A stretch of 64,000 nt of DNA from Isoetes taiwanensis (lineage: Eukaryota; Streptophyta; Lycopodiopsida; Isoetales; Isoetaceae): NCBI GenBank assembly GCA_021234155.1, contig JAJEKV010000049.1:1951487-2015486 (forward strand), given 5' to 3'. Positions 1-12,600 of the stretch are shown here, piece by piece. The position numbers were made by a program, and so were the translations under genes. How positions within the stretch are numbered: the stretch's first letter is position 1; every line of letters begins with the position of its first letter. The notes below the pieces were generated by a model. That model saw only the letters and a list, made by a program, of their open reading frames with translations. It did no database searches and was not told the origin of the DNA.

Positions 1-1050
1 TTGACAATATTCTAAACCAAAAGCTGTAACAAAAGATTAGTGAAGGTCGAAATGGGTGCGTGATATTACACACGGTATAGTATGCCCATTTGAACATACG
101 CACTAGATCTCTAGGGCATGGAAAGAGCTCCTTCAAACTTTCACAAGTGAGCATGACTTTACAAGTTTCATCTTACGCTAACAAGCTCTATACATGCCAT
201 GCGGGTTCGATTCGACCATTGTGCATGTCTCGATTCACACTTCTGCGTTCTATGCCCATCAGCTTAGTTGCATTTTACACATCTTTTCGATCGTTTAATA
301 GGCGATGTTCGGGGCATGGTGGGCTCTGCTGCGTCAGTCGTTTGAACACAGAAAATTATGTTGATTGCATAAGGTCTTCAAAGCCTCCCCATGCACGTAT
401 GAAGGAATGAATTTACAAGTATTTACCTCATAGTGCTGCAGCAAGTCATCGTACTTTCCAGAGCCAATGTTTTTCGCAAATTCCCTCACCAGTTAGTTTC
501 TTCTTAGCATGAACATTGATATAGTATTCTTAAAACTCCATGCAAAGATTGTTCAAAGGTAATTCATGTCTGCCATCCAGAAAGCATGGTGAAATTTGCT
601 TAAGAAATGAATTCTAACAGCATCAACAAATAAACATTTACCAACCAGAAAGAAAATTGCTTCTTTGCTTTATCTGAACATGAATAACAAATATCTGAGA
701 TTTCCAAAGCCCTACACAACTTATTACCATGAACTTCAGCCCGGAATCCGATGCCATACAGTAGAGCTTCTTATATTGTTGACTATGAAGGATGAGAGCT
801 CCCAAATATTTGAAGGATCAGGAAAGCTCCTTGTTTTAAAGCCTAATGATCAAAAGAATGATAATGGCAAATCCAGAACCGTTGCTCCTCAACCCTGTCG
901 AAAATTTGGTTAAACCTCTCCTCCTAGCGTCTCGCAATCTCGGCGAACCCTAATTTGGGTCGTGAGGAGTAGCATAAATATTGACTATTATTTTTTCCAC
1001 CATTTTTTTTAACCTATCTAACATTCGCGGCAACTTTTTTAGCGTGATAA
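1..1050 (-). pseudogene. Host-gene fragment, copy A (unidentified, spliced)
   Basis: On the minus strand a 66-base segment (492 to 427) reads as 22 open codons beginning LVREFAKNIGSGKYDDLL and ends directly at a GTAAAT splice-donor sequence. Upstream there is a CTAAC-like branch motif and an AG, clearer in copy B. A second exon-like block at about 1-250 corresponds to the open exon at 26798-27181. The protein is not one I recognise. The rest looks like intron and 5' sequence. It lies head to head with the retrotransposon, which replaces whatever preceded the gene. Small indels break the frame. This is a fragment, not a functional gene. Confidence 0.55.
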
Positions 1051-1599
1051 TATTAAGCCAAAAGCGAATATTTGCCCTTAAAGAGACAACACTAACCCGA
1101 GGACGGGTGTAGCGTCCCCTTTAACCATTATTAATAATGGCACGCTAACTTTCGCCTTTGATTGACACCATTCCTCATGAAGAGGAAAAAAGGTTCACTT
1201 TGCACCTAACTTGAGAAACTCGTACGCATGTCATGCCAAAATTTCGCGAAAAGCATTCAACCTCATGCAAAAATTTCTTCAAGGCCGACGTTGGCTAATG
1301 TTCATGCCACCACTAGAGAGCTCAACAAAGACAAAAACGCAGTCCCACATCTCAACCTCCACGGCTCGGACATATCCGAATATTCTTAGAGGTTGACCTA
1401 CTGAAGAAGTTCTTTCTTCATTACCACGCACTCCCTTTTGTGGATCCGGTGATCCTTTTCTCATGTGCCTCACGGAACTCAAGAGGGCTAGTAAAAATCA
1501 AAATTCCCTTTAAGTTTGGCAACAATTTTGAAACTACGTCACGCTCTCAAGGACCAGGTTACCACTTCCGGCCCTTGTTTTGGTTGGGGCATTTTATAC

Positions 1600-4500
1600 C
1601 TCTACACCCACGGTACATGCCACGGTGGGCAATCAACAAGTCAATCATGTTCAAATTGTGAGGAGGTTATTTGTCAATCTCATCAGGATAAACTCATAAA
1701 CAAATGGGCATCAAACAAATGGGTGCCCCATATGACATCAAATTGGCTAATGGCCATATCACGAGACCTGAAGGGGCATCACGCCTCTTCTTCACATCAA
1801 CATTGGTGATCTCAGATTCCCCTTTGAATTTGGTGTTTGGAAGGGTTGAGAAGATCGGTGATTATGAAATGTATTCGCCAGACCTTTTCTCCGTCGGAGC
1901 CAAGAGTATCCATTCTTTGACCCCCACGGATCGGTTAGTCATCACCGATGGTCACCTCAATGCCACTATGGACACGAAAGCGAAAATCATTTCCGTTGGC
2001 AATCTTTGAACCCTCTCTCGGCGATTAGGGGGCCTTGAATATCTATCAAGGATTCGGGCTCCACCCGGGTTTCTGCCTCATCATCCTACCACTTATCCGG
2101 GATCCTTGGGGAGAAATGACTTTGATCCGAGTGACCATCTTTGTGGCGGCTTTTGTTTGACCTTTTACCCGCTCTTTTTGCAATCGAATCCAACGTGTTG
2201 ATCACTTTTTGAATCAACCTCCGGGCAGCTCTGTAGATGTACACTGTCATGAAGCAACCTCTCGCTGATGAAACTCAAAGAACCTCTCTTTTCACCACGC
2301 GGTACCCAACATCTGTTATTTCAACCTCCTGCTCATCTTGTCCAGGACACGGGTTATTCCCCATATTGGACCACGAAGTTGAGATCGTGGACGGTAACAA
2401 TCACCGGCCGCGATAAGAAGCCGCAAATCTTCCGACACCCCATCGTGCTTGAGGTCGCCACGCTCTTTCAAAAGTTCAAACACATTTTTACTTTGAGCCA
2501 CAGTCTTCGGGGAGGATAAACAAGCCTTGGGGAACTCACCATTCCTACCAAATGGAGCGCCGCGCCCAGCTTTAGTAAACGGCGATGCATCGTCTCCAAC
2601 CCCAATTGCGTGATCGCGTCAGGCGAAAATTGACAAACTCCGCTGCGAGGTTTGATCTATGAGGTCAAACATTAGAATGGGTGAGAAGACCCCATCGTCA
2701 TTGCCCTCAAACACAATGGAAAGATCCGTTTGCATGGACTAGAAAACTCAATCGGGCCGGGCGTGATCATTTTTCCACTTCCCTTCCACGAGACCGGGTT
2801 ACGGAAGAGGTTCTTTGGACATGAGATGCACTTCCTTCATGGATGGTTTTTCCGCTACAATCAGATCTCAATCAAAGAAATCTGATCAACTCAAAGACTA
2901 CTTTCACCACCGGTCGAAGTCACTTTTTGCCTACAAGGTGGTTCCTTTTGGATTATCAAACTCTCCATCAACGTTTCAACGCATCATGCTCTCAGTTTTT
3001 TTCATGACTTTATGAAGGAAAAATCCCTTCTTACAATTTTTCAAGATGACTTCTCCTTTTCACGGTTCCATGGCTGACCATTTGGATAAATTGGCACTCG
3101 TCTTTAAATGTGATGAGTAGGCATTAGTCTCAACCAGAAATGCACCTTTTGCGTCACCTCGGGTGTTACGTTAGGACACGCGTTGTCGGCAAAGCGGGTA
3201 TCACCGGATCCCCGCAAAATAGGTTGTGTGCTCAAGGCTCAAGCACCGGCCAATATCAAGGAGACACGCTCTTTCCCGGTAAGGTCAATTATTACTCCAC
3301 CTTCATTCTGGACTTGCGGCAATTCGCGGATCCCATTCATAAACTCACCGGTGATGAATCCACCGGCTTGGAATTTAGGTGGCGGATCTTTGCTCCAACA
3401 GTTGAAGCTCTTGCTACTCGAGGCCCGGTTCTTGTTCCTCCTCAATGGGACAAGCCCTTTCCGTCCATGTTGATGTCTCGTTTTGCTATTGTTTGTTCTT
3501 TCTCAAGAATATGATGTGCCAAGCGACAAACCAAACCGATATGCCAGCCGAAAACTCCAATTACCTTTGGCGAACTACTCGCCCAGAGGGGAGGCCTTGG
3601 GTTTAATTTTACGTGTCCAATTCGTCACTATCTTTTTTGGGCGGTCCGGATCAAATTCTTTGTTGACCACCAAGCACTTCTTTATTTGGTCAACAAATCC
3701 ATGCCCACGGGCCGCATTGCTCGTTGGGTCCTCATTATGCAAAATTTGCACCTTTGAAATTGTTCACAAAGGCGAGGCAAATCTCATGTTGTCCGGATTA
3801 TCTTTCGCATCCACCTGCGGATGATCCCTCCACCGGAGTCTCAGGCGCCTTTCACGGCGCTCAACTCTTTACGGTCGCGGCAACACCACATTGGTTCCAT
3901 GACTTTCAGCGGTATCTCCTCCGGTAGCTCTTCACGGAGGATGCCACGCTCTCTCAAAGCAAAGCGACAATCCGTCGACATCAATTTCTCCGTGAGGTCG
4001 GTGACTACACCATGGTTGCGAGGCCATCTTTACAAAAGGTAAGGATACCGTCCTTCGACGCTGTGTTCTCCCTCATGAGGTCCCCAGATATTGTCGAAAG
4101 CCCATCAAGGGCTCGGTGGTGTCATTTTCATGGTGACACCACGGCCCGCAAATCCTTCTTGCTGGTAATTTTTGGCTACGCTTTTTCAAAGGCGCTCACG
4201 CCCGCGCCCCGCGCGTGTGATGCTTGCCAGCGTGTGGGGCGACCACGGCCGATGGCGGCTCTTCCCGCGCCAGCCGGGGTGCGCCGCTTCCTTCAGCAAA
4301 TGGGGATGGTTTTGGGACCCATCCGATCCTCCTGCTTGGCACAGGTGCGCTACATTACAGTTCTCGCCCGACTCGCTACCAAATGAGGAAGCTTGCGCAC
4401 TTCCGGACAACTTGCGGCTAGCCAAGGTCATCTATCAACAAATCATCATTTGGGCATTACGGGGCTGGTTAGTGTCGTGGTGTCCATTTTATCAATCATA

Positions 4501-5110
4501 CCCATCAATTTGGCGGATTATCTCGTTACATCATCACAAGGCGCCTTACTATCCTCAAAGGGGAATGGTTTGTTTGAAAGCACCAACAAAACTCACGGTC
4601 ACAATTCTCAAGAAAATTTGATGCTTCTTTGATTGGCAAACCAAGCTTCCCTCTTGTTCTTTGGGCTTACAATACTTGTTTCAAAATAGCTTCTGGTCAC
4701 CTCCTTTCAAATTGGTTTTATGGTCAAAAGCTCTCATGCTTTTGAATACATCCTTCAACTCTCGTTTTCAGCGGCTACAGCCCATAATCCAGCTTCTTTT
4801 CTCAAAGAGCGGGTTTATCAATTTAGACGATTGGATGAACTTAGAAGGATGCTTACATTGCGTGTTCTTCATGGACAACGGTTGCAAAAATCTTTGCACA
4901 TGACAAGTCTTCGAAGACAAAACATTCAAAAGCGATTTGGTTCTTCTTTATGATTCTCGTTACAAAAAATTTTCGGGTAAGCTAAAGTTTAGGTAAACTG
5001 GCCTTATCAAATTGTTCAAGTGGTGCAACCCGGCATTTTCGGTGGCTGAGTTAGATGGAACTCCATTACCTACACTAGTTAATGGCTTTAAGCCTCAAAA
5101 CATTTCATAC
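1600..5110 (+). pseudogene. pol: pol remnant of gypsy copy A (PR-RT-RNaseH-INT)
   Basis: Pieces in different frames: protease region about 1700-2010; reverse transcriptase about 2690-3130 (MDGFS, then FAYKVVPFGLSNSPSTFQR near 2930-2985); RNase H about 3290-3830; integrase about 4060-5110, with a zinc-binding N terminus (about 4080-4260), a catalytic core, and the downstream region encoding a DLVLLYDSRYK-like motif around 4930-4970. The order is that of Ty3/gypsy. No frame stays open for more than about 150 codons, because indels occur every few dozen bases. It cannot encode a working polyprotein as written. Some breaks may be sequencing errors, since copies B and C read through different ones. 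Confidence 0.8.
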
Positions 5111-6100
5111 CACATGAAAGTGAAAATCAACAAGCGGTGCTGTTCCCAACACAAACACAACGGATAGTGACTAAACCCGGCATATTTATATTATCGGTGG
5201 AATTTTTTTACAAAATGTAGGCTGGCCAACTATTTCCGTATAGACGCGCCTATATACAAAAAGCAGACCAGGCCCTATCTACTAAGTCCTAAGGAAAACC
5301 CTCTACTCCGGGTTGGGAGGCGGAGAGATAATCTGAAAGGATGTGGTAGTAATTATGCTCTCGGGTTCCAGAAGGTGCGAGAATCACCTCCATCCGTTGG
5401 TCGCCGGATCGGGATGCTCAGCCATCGGCACACCACCCGTTCATCGCCATGCACGGTTGTGTAGCGCCCGAAGGTCGAACAATCCATCTTGCGGGTAATC
5501 CACTCCAAGCGGTTTGAAGGCATAGTGCGGTTATCATGCAAACGGCATGGACATGGCGCCATCCGGATGTCACCGAGCTTCAACCTCGCTTCTCTTATAT
5601 AGCCAGCGAGGAACTCCACGTCGGCGTGGACCCAATCAGAAAAATTAAGCCAGCGTGTTTTGCAATGCAAAATTTGTTTTCTAATGGGGAACTCTTTTCT
5701 CCCGTAGCATATCTAGCCATGGTACCAGCCGACACCTTCGTTTTAATGATATCCCGCCCGAGTTGCGGCGTTAAATGACATTCCTTCTTTTCATACCCGT
5801 CCGAACATTAATGTGTGTCCTTTTGCCCACTGTCACATCGGATCATTCCCTTCGTCTCATCTCTAGTTCATTGCTTCTCCCTTTACGTTTTGGGGACTTA
5901 GCCAAAATTTTGCCTCTCAATCGCCATCCTTCACATCTTAAGCTTTTGGCATCATCAGCGGTTGAAGGTTAAGCCTCATCATGCCCCTTCAGCCTCCACT
6001 TGCGGCCCTAAAACTTTTTAGATCTATCTGCGCCTTCATCTTGTTCTTTGCTCTCCGCCTTCTTCAGGCGGTTCCTTCTATTAAACGCTCTTTCGCGCCC
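5111..6100 (+). other. Noncoding spacer between integrase and ORF3, copy A
   Basis: Colinear with B 32120-33115 and with C 44219-45807 once the C-specific MITE is removed. It holds no supported ORF. It contains the AT-rich stretch just after integrase (near 5170-5260) and a conserved block near 5570-5960 shared by all three copies. Such a leader in front of a downstream ORF could carry a promoter, a splice acceptor or an antisense signal; the sequence does not say which. Confidence 0.5.
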
Positions 6101-8580
6101 ATGGCTGCCCCAAACTTCCCTACACTTCAAGCTTCTGCTCAAAGGGATGCGACTCTTTTCGGGTCTGTGTATCTTTCTCGGCGCCCACCTTTCGAGAGGC
6201 CCTTCTTGGTGTCCAAGTCGAGGAAGTTCGCGGGCGCCACAAAACATGAATTTTCACAAATGGGCTCCGGCCCCTAAATCGGGGAACAGTGCGTGATTCA
6301 TCGCTCACATCGTCCAACGGCCGGAGGGATTTGCTTCACGGTGGTCGATGGCACCACCATTTTACTTACCCAACATTTGATTTTAAGGTATTCCGTATTC
6401 CCTTGCAAAAACCTTACGTCTCTTGAGAACTTTTACGGGACATGGGCGTCACTTTCGGTTGGTGCTCTTGCTTATCAAGCCAACCAACATAAGCCTCACA
6501 AATATTGCCAAACCCATGACACTTTTGTGAAGTTTACGTGGCATAAATTGCAGGCATTCCATCAAGAACACCCATATCAATAAACGGTTTTATAATATGG
6601 TCATCAGCGCCCATCCACTCCAATCTCCATGTTGATTGGCCGGCTCTTATTGTTCCTTCTTCAAAGTAGACGCGTGGGCTACCCCCTCCTCTCTCGAGAC
6701 ATTTCCGTGGGTGGCCATCTTGGGCACTCATTTGTCATTATCTTCCTGTTCTTGTGAGCCTTCACTTCCCATACCTCCCTTTCGGCCTCTGCATTCCCGG
6801 CGTCAAACCCCGGTACCTTCCCGCCCGGACTTCCCCTCGTCTGTTCAACACCGGACCACGCATATCTTTGTATCCTCTTCCTCCTCTGAAGCCCGCCTTC
6901 CAATTCCCGTCATGCTCTCTCAACAATCTCGGACAAAGCCCACCATGGGGCCCTGCACCTCCACATCCTCGGCGGCTCTGTACAAATTCGGCAAGATGTT
7001 CAAGCGGCTGCCATACGACTACAAGCATCCGGAGGCTCTCATGGCGGTGTTCAGGCGTCCTGGAGGCTTACCGGATCTGGGTTCAAAAGAGACCTTCAAG
7101 CTGCCCTTTGCCCATGTTCCAAACTTTGGAGGCCCAACTTCAAGAAAAGCCTTGGCTCAATACAGGGCAGGTGTAGATCTCCAAAGTGCTATGAGGATCA
7201 TACCAGCCTACTTACAGTCGGCGAGGCTCGGCTCAAACCACCGGGACTTATTGGAACAAAACAAGTCCAAAGATACCCTCTGGGTGACAAGGGAAAGACA
7301 TTGCTAAGCTAGACACCTTGTACCGGAGCTTTGTGATAATTCACGGCCTCAAGTTCAAAACCTTTGGCGTGGCTTCGACTCACCTCCCTTGAGCTCAGCT
7401 TTCCGTTAACAAAATCAGTTCCACGTCCATCCAGGTTCGGCTTTGGAGGCTCGAAACAAAGGTCATAGATGGCCGAGATTGCCTGCGCCCGACTCAAAAC
7501 TCGGGGCAATCTTCTTCACATGCCACGCTTCTATTAAAGCGGGTCGTGATCGAGTCCGTCTTCTCTTAGAAAAGAAATGAGGATCCGTGACATGGAACAT
7601 CAGCTCGACAAGCGGTTCAATCTGGTGAAGAATCCCAAAACAAGCGGGGATATATTGAAATTGCTACCAACATTCACGGTGGACTTCTCTACTCCTTCGA
7701 CTATCTTGACTATGTGGTGGCCGGCGGCACCTTTTCCTTACAAAAGTGAATATGCGGCCAATGGCAATGTTCATCAACAGCCACTCAAAAGTGTGGACTT
7801 CAGCCGGATCGGCGGATCTTTCTATAGAAACAAGGGGTTTATTTTGTGCACTCTTAGTCTTTGGTCAGCTCGGTTGAAGATCTGAATTGGTCATCTTCGA
7901 GTTGTTCATTAATGGCTTATGTTTTCATGACTTCTACGGCGGATCTCCATGATAAATTCGGGATAGGGGCCCATGGTGTTTTCGAGGCAACTCAATGCTG
8001 CTTGATTTTATCATCAACCAGCCAATATTCAAAGGATCTGCTTCGGTCGGACTTTTGAGCGGGTACATGCGCACGAACTTTCGGAACTTACCTGCGTGCT
8101 TGGTTGAAGCGTTGGAACGGGCTTGGCAAAATCACGCGCATCACGACGATCTTGGTTTGCCCAAATTTATATCGACGCAGGAGGCTACAATCAATCGCGT
8201 GGCCTTTTGGAAGCAAAGACCATCCCCGCGGGTTGGGTAAATCCTCGTCTATCAATTACTCTCTACTTGAAATGGGACCATTGGTGTCGGGCTCTTGATG
8301 AGAATCTTGTTCAAGCATTTGGGACATGGCTGCCAGCCCGCTTTACATGGGCATGCTTCCCTCTCCATATGCTTCCTTAGGAGTCCCATGCCCACGGTTC
8401 CTCTCTTATTTGGCGTCTCTCCCCTTTTGGACAAAGGTCACGGATAGCCCGCGGTAGGTCGACTCATACTCAGATCTCGTGGATCTCCGGTCAGGATCCC
8501 GATTTGTCGGGCAGCTCAATTGGGAGGATCTTTGCCACTTTGGACACTACTGAAAATTGGATTTATATAGGATAATGGCG
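6101..8580 (+). pseudogene. ORF3 remnant of gypsy copy A
   Basis: The ATG at 6101 matches the ORF3 start in C (45808) and B (33116). The products begin alike (MAAPNFPTLQAS here, MAASPKFPHLQL in C). The N-terminal domain, the region encoding the coiled coil (about 7020-7680) and the C-terminal domain (about 7690-8570, recognisable from YVFMTSTADLHDKF) align with C in order. Several frameshifts and a shortened coiled-coil region break it. See the ORF3 entry of element C for the intact layout. Confidence 0.7.
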
Positions 8581-9043
8581 TGGTTGTAGCGGCCTGGCGT
8601 GCTACATGAATGTGATACCTTCTTCGCGAATGCGCCCACCTCACCCGACCCTTAGGTCCGTCGAGTACGGACTACATTGCTGCTCTCAAATGCATCACCT
8701 TCGACTCTTTAAATCAGCGTCAGTCAATTTCATTTGCAACCAGAATGCGAATGCGTCGATTGCCGGTCTCGAATTTTGCCCCTTCTCATGAGTGCGATTT
8801 TGTTCGCCGGGCGCCCATACTACCACGGAAGACATAGTGCGCTCTCACTTCCTCATTGATGCCCATCACGCCCCTTGGGCTCAGCACCCTGGCGCTCCCT
8901 TCAAACCGCGCCAGGACCTCATTGCTCCCCATTACCATAATGGCTGGCCAGGCCTCATTCGTGAGGATCACTTCAATTTCTTTGGCTTCCGCCCTCCGGG
9001 CTTTACTTCCTCCTTTCTTGGTGAGTGTCATTTTGGTGGGGAG

Positions 9044-9456
9044 TGTTAGTCACAATGCCTCTGTCTGGACTATTCATACATTCACGGACCAAGTCAAGGC
9101 CAGGATCACAACGGTAGATTAGATCGTCAAAACGCAGCCCAGAAGACCAGCGGTGAACCACGTAGTCAAAGCACAACGTCGTCAACAAGCAGGCCATTGT
9201 ACTATATATATATAGTAGAGCTAGCACATAATTTTTTAGATGAGTTTGAGTCTTGTCTCATTTAGGTCTTCTCTGGAGTGCGAGAGCTCATGTATGTCCA
9301 TCATTGTCAAAGGAAGTTTGTCATTTTCTCTCTCATTGTTCTCTTTGTTACGTTTCTTCTTCTTCTTCTTGCAAATCAGCGTGACATAGTCCGGTTCTCT
9401 GTTAGATCCGCGGGTCCTCCTGTTGTCTTCTTGAAGGTTCGAACCGACCCCAAACA
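9044..9456 (+). repeat. 3' LTR of gypsy copy A
   Basis: It starts TGTTAGTC after a short purine tract (GGTGGGGAG) and ends CCCAAACA, giving TG...CA termini. Its TATA box (CTATATATATATAG, about 9202-9214) and the following GTAGAGCTAGCA are shared by all LTRs of this family. At 413 bp it is about 170 bp shorter than the LTRs of element C, missing a block in the upstream U3 half. A TTC-rich run lies at 9356-9372. The next bases (CATTTCG) belong to the interrupted integrase of element D. Confidence 0.88.
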
Positions 9457-9623
9457 CATTTCGAGCGTGGGGTTTGGATTATATAGATCCTATTAACCCT
9501 CCTTCTACAAGTCAACATCAGCACCTAGTTGCCTTTCTGATTATTTTTACCAAATGGCGGATGCTATACCTTTGAGACAAGCTAATGTCATCCACCAGCG
9601 GCAAGGTTTCTACATGAACACAT
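9457..9623 (+). pseudogene. Integrase fragment of gypsy element D, copy A
   Basis: This is a short duplicate of the D integrase core at 36521-36686. Frame-adjusted reading gives the WGLDYIDPINPP and TKW...AIPLRQAN core. The block ends abruptly at 9623, where unrelated sequence begins, marking the right edge of duplication A. Confidence 0.8.
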
Positions 9624-9799
9624 AGCAATACGTAACATGCCTACATTGGCATTACACCACCCCAGAGATCACCGTGAGTGGTCCCATCATCGGTAGCAAC
9701 GCATGCCACCCATACCAAGCATAGGTTGCATGTGAGATTAATCTTTCTACACAAGAATTAACCCACACAACCATACATGCCCGAAAGCCGATTTCTTCG
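9624..9799. other. Unassigned junction sequence between copy A and chromovirus E
   Basis: About 175 bases separate the end of the duplication from the chromodomain of the minus-strand element. No ORF, LTR terminus or repeat is recognised. The 3' LTR of chromovirus E would be expected here but is not visible, so the junction probably removed it. Confidence 0.4.
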
Positions 9800-11110
9800 A
9801 GATGACCTTGCCGGCCCCATTGCTCCATAAACTGTGGGTATTGCTTTACTAAATCTTTCTTAAGTACCCACGCCGCTGTTCTTCCACGGTAAGTGTTTCC
9901 ACTTGACCAAATAATCGGAGGAATTCTGATCTCCTCGCTTTCTTGAAAGCTTTATCAAGAATCACCTCGAACTATTTCCAAATGTTTCTCCGGCCATTTC
10001 CAACAACGCTATTTAATCCAAGACTTCGTCTGGGTTTGGGGTATGCTTCTTCAGCAAACTCACGTGGAAGACCTTATGAATCTTTAGGTGTGCTGGCAAG
10101 TCTAGCTTGTAGGCTTGATTACCTACTTTCTCGACTATTCTGAAAGGTCCAGCCCACCTTGGAGCAAGCTTCTTGCAATTGCCGATCCCGAAGCTTTGCC
10201 TCGCTTCCACCTTTGATCTTGAGCCAAACATCATCTCCAACTTTGAACTCTCTTAATCGCTCGATGCTTGTCGGCGATGCTCTTTTGTCGACTTCTTGCT
10301 GCTAGCAGATACCCTCTAACTTCTTCCACAAGCTGCCGTGATATCGGCCAACATCTGCCGCGAAACTTCCACTTTTGACACGGGTTGTGCCAAGTGTCCT
10401 GAGTTAGCAATCGATAGTCAGAATTGATCATAAACGGCGCATATTTGGGATGATTCCTCGCTTGGTGCTATTGTATGCAAACTCCACCAAGTGAATAAAT
10501 TCTTCCCACATACTTTGCTTATTCCGCATATAGTTTCTCGTAGCATGTCCCCTAAAAACCCGCTGGTCCGCCTCGCCCGCCATCCGCCACCGAGGGGATG
10601 ATATGCCGCGGCTCATGGATAGCTTCGCCCGATCGCCGCAAAGAGGTCTTGCCAAAAGGCCATGAACTTCGGATCCCCTCGCCGGAGATGATCTCCTTTG
10701 GCATGCCATGAAGCCCTCAAGATCTCTTTGGTGAAGAGCTTTGTCGTATCCATGGTCAGACCCGTTCTCCGCAAGGCACAAAATGTGCCATCTTCGACAA
10801 CTTGTCGACCACTACCATCAAGGCATCCTTGCCTCTCGGGCCGTTTTTGGGAGTCCCGTGGATGAAATCCATGTCGATACTCCTCCCACTTAGCGCTTTG
10901 GCAATCATAATGGCTCTAATGCCCCTCGAATTAAGCCGCTCCTGGCTGCCCTGCTGGCATAGATGACATTCCTTGATGTAGCGAAGCTATTTGCTTTTCA
11001 TTCCTGGCCAATAAGCCGCCGCCAAGACTTTGAAATATGTTTTCATGAATCCCGCATGGCCGCCTATTGGGTCAAGCAGCGTCGCGGGAGGATCAACTTC
11101 CTTACTCCCC
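9800..11110 (-). pseudogene. Chromovirus E integrase with C-terminal chromodomain
   Basis: Minus-strand reading, frames broken. An H2C2-like zinc segment lies near 11110-10950. The integrase core starts at about 10885 with MDFIHGTPKNGPRGKDALMV and KLSKMAHFVPC, and later has FIHLVEFAYNST at about 10480. The C-terminal module at 10240-10013 reads [15 protein letters not shown] and then [12 protein letters not shown]. Beyond it (about 9990-9830) are YLVKWKHLPW (9915-9886) and, in the next frame, WVLKKDLVKQYPQF: the hydrophobic-cage core of a chromodomain. Integrase followed by a chromodomain defines chromoviruses, whose chromodomain is known to guide integration to marked chromatin. Frameshifts make it non-functional as written. 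Confidence 0.85.
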
Positions 11111-11119
11111 GATGATTCG

Positions 11120-12600
11120 GTACGCACAACTTGTTCTTATGGTATAACAAAGTTGCCTTCCTTCTTATAATGCTTGAAGGCCTCCCCGCTTTTTTATCCT
11201 GCTCTAGCTTCCTTAAAAAGGCTTGCCCATACTTCCCTCGGAATCCACATCCGTTGGCAAGGACTCTTTCAATCCTCTTACCAAAATCGCCGGATATCGC
11301 CGAAATTGCGCTGCAATGCACTCTAGTTGTCGTGGGATGCCTTGAAAGCGCATCCGCTACCACATTGAGCTTCCCGGCTTGTAGACTATATAAAGTCATA
11401 TTCTTCAAGGAACTCCATCCATCTCCGCCGCCCCAAAGTTGAGGTGTGGTTGCGAATACATATTGGAGGCTCGATGGTCGGAGATCCAATTGGAACTTCC
11501 TTCCCAAAAGGTAGTGCCTCCATATTCTTAATGCCCCGACAACCGCAAGCAACTCCTCGATCGTGGCGGGGTAGCGCCGCTCCGCGCCGCTCATCTTCCC
11601 GAATCATACGCTACCACACGCCTTTCTTGCATAAGCAACCGCGACCAGAAGCTATCTTACCGTGACCAAGGTTACAAGCTTATCTTTCTCCGATCCAAGT
11701 AGGTTAAGATCTGGGCCATTGTTAAAGCTTCCTTCAACAATTCAACCCCTTGGGCTTTGGCCAATGCTCTACCCAATCTTTCACCTTCTCTCGCCTCGGC
11801 CAGGTCAAGTTAATCCTGGCTGCTATCTTAGCAAAGTTCTTCACTAACTTCCTCAGAGTACCGCTAGGCCGAGGAAACTTCGACTTCATGCACATTCTTC
11901 GGCGCCGCCACCGAATGACGGCTTCCAATCTTTGGCGGGGTCTGTTGAGATGCCTTCTGCGGAGATCACATGACCTAGATACTCCACCTTTTTCTGTTGC
12001 GGCGGCACTCGACAACTTGGCGACAACTGGTGCCTCCTTCAACTTTCTAGCACTTTCTCAAGTGTTGTACGTGCTCTTTCAAGGATCTGCTATACACCAA
12101 AATGTCGCCAAAGAAAACAATTACAAAGGTGTCCAGAACTCCTCGAAGATATCGCTCATGAGCCTCATGAACGCTATGGGGTATTTGATAAGGAAAAGGC
12201 ATTACCGCGGAACTCATAATGCCCATACCGCTGCTCAAGGCGGGGTCTTATGGATATCTTCTTCCTTTATCCCCGATCCGATGATAACCTCGACCTTAAG
12301 TCGATTTTGAGAAGATCTTTGCTCCCCGAGCTGATCCATCAAGTCGCCCCGATCTTGGAAGCGATACTTGTTCTTAATGGTGTGCTTATTCAATTGTCTA
12401 TAGTCTATGCACATCCTCAAAGATCCGGCCCTTCTTCTTGACAAAAAGAATAGGCGCCCAAACGGCGGTAGACACTAGGTCTAATGAAACCTAGGTCGAA
12501 GCAGCCCCGTGAATCGCTTTTTTCAAACCGGACAACTCCTCGTTGTCATTCTATATGGAGCCTTACTTGTTGGCTTTGTTCCTCGGTTCGAGTGCAATCC
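11120..12600 (-). pseudogene. Chromovirus E reverse transcriptase and RNase H
   Basis: RT pieces: LRMCIDYRQLNKHTIKNKY at about 12420-12365; then VMPFPYQIP (normally VMPFGLTNAP) and FLDTFVIVFFGDILVYS-like residues at about 12200-12095, where the usual DD of the active site reads GD. RNase H pieces: RRYPATIEELLAVVGALRIW and HYLLGRKF (11575-11500), then LNVVADALSRHP at about 11370-11340, the typical end of gypsy RNase H. The parts are in two or three frames. The altered active-site residue may be a true mutation or an error, because surrounding bases are unreliable. Confidence 0.82.

Larger units (their letters stand above)
1100..9456 (+). mobile_element. Ty3/gypsy retrotransposon, copy A, 5'-truncated
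   Basis: From about 1100 the sequence follows element C from about 40190 onward: the end of gag, protease, reverse transcriptase, RNase H, integrase, a noncoding gap, ORF3 and a 3' LTR ending at 9456. There is no 5' LTR and no front part of gag; host-gene sequence stands there instead. The order RT, RNase H, INT is Ty3/gypsy. The reverse transcriptase style (AGHEMYSFMDG, then GTFAYKVVPFG) points to a non-chromodomain, Athila/Tat-like lineage. Frames are broken throughout. It lacks the MITE that interrupts element C, so that insertion came after the copies separated. Confidence 0.9.
1..9623 (+). repeat. Segmental duplication, copy A (direct repeat of 26941-36686)
   Basis: The whole stretch is colinear with 26941-36686: a host-gene fragment, a truncated Ty3/gypsy element, its 3' LTR and then 167 bases of a foreign gypsy integrase. 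Identity is interrupted by short mismatch and indel clusters but never by a large rearrangement. Copy A begins at the window edge, so its true left end is unseen. Homology stops after a shared ACATGAACACAT at 9623 (36686 in copy B). Both copies carry the same element-to-integrase junction, so they descend from one insertion and were copied together rather than inserted independently. Confidence 0.9.
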
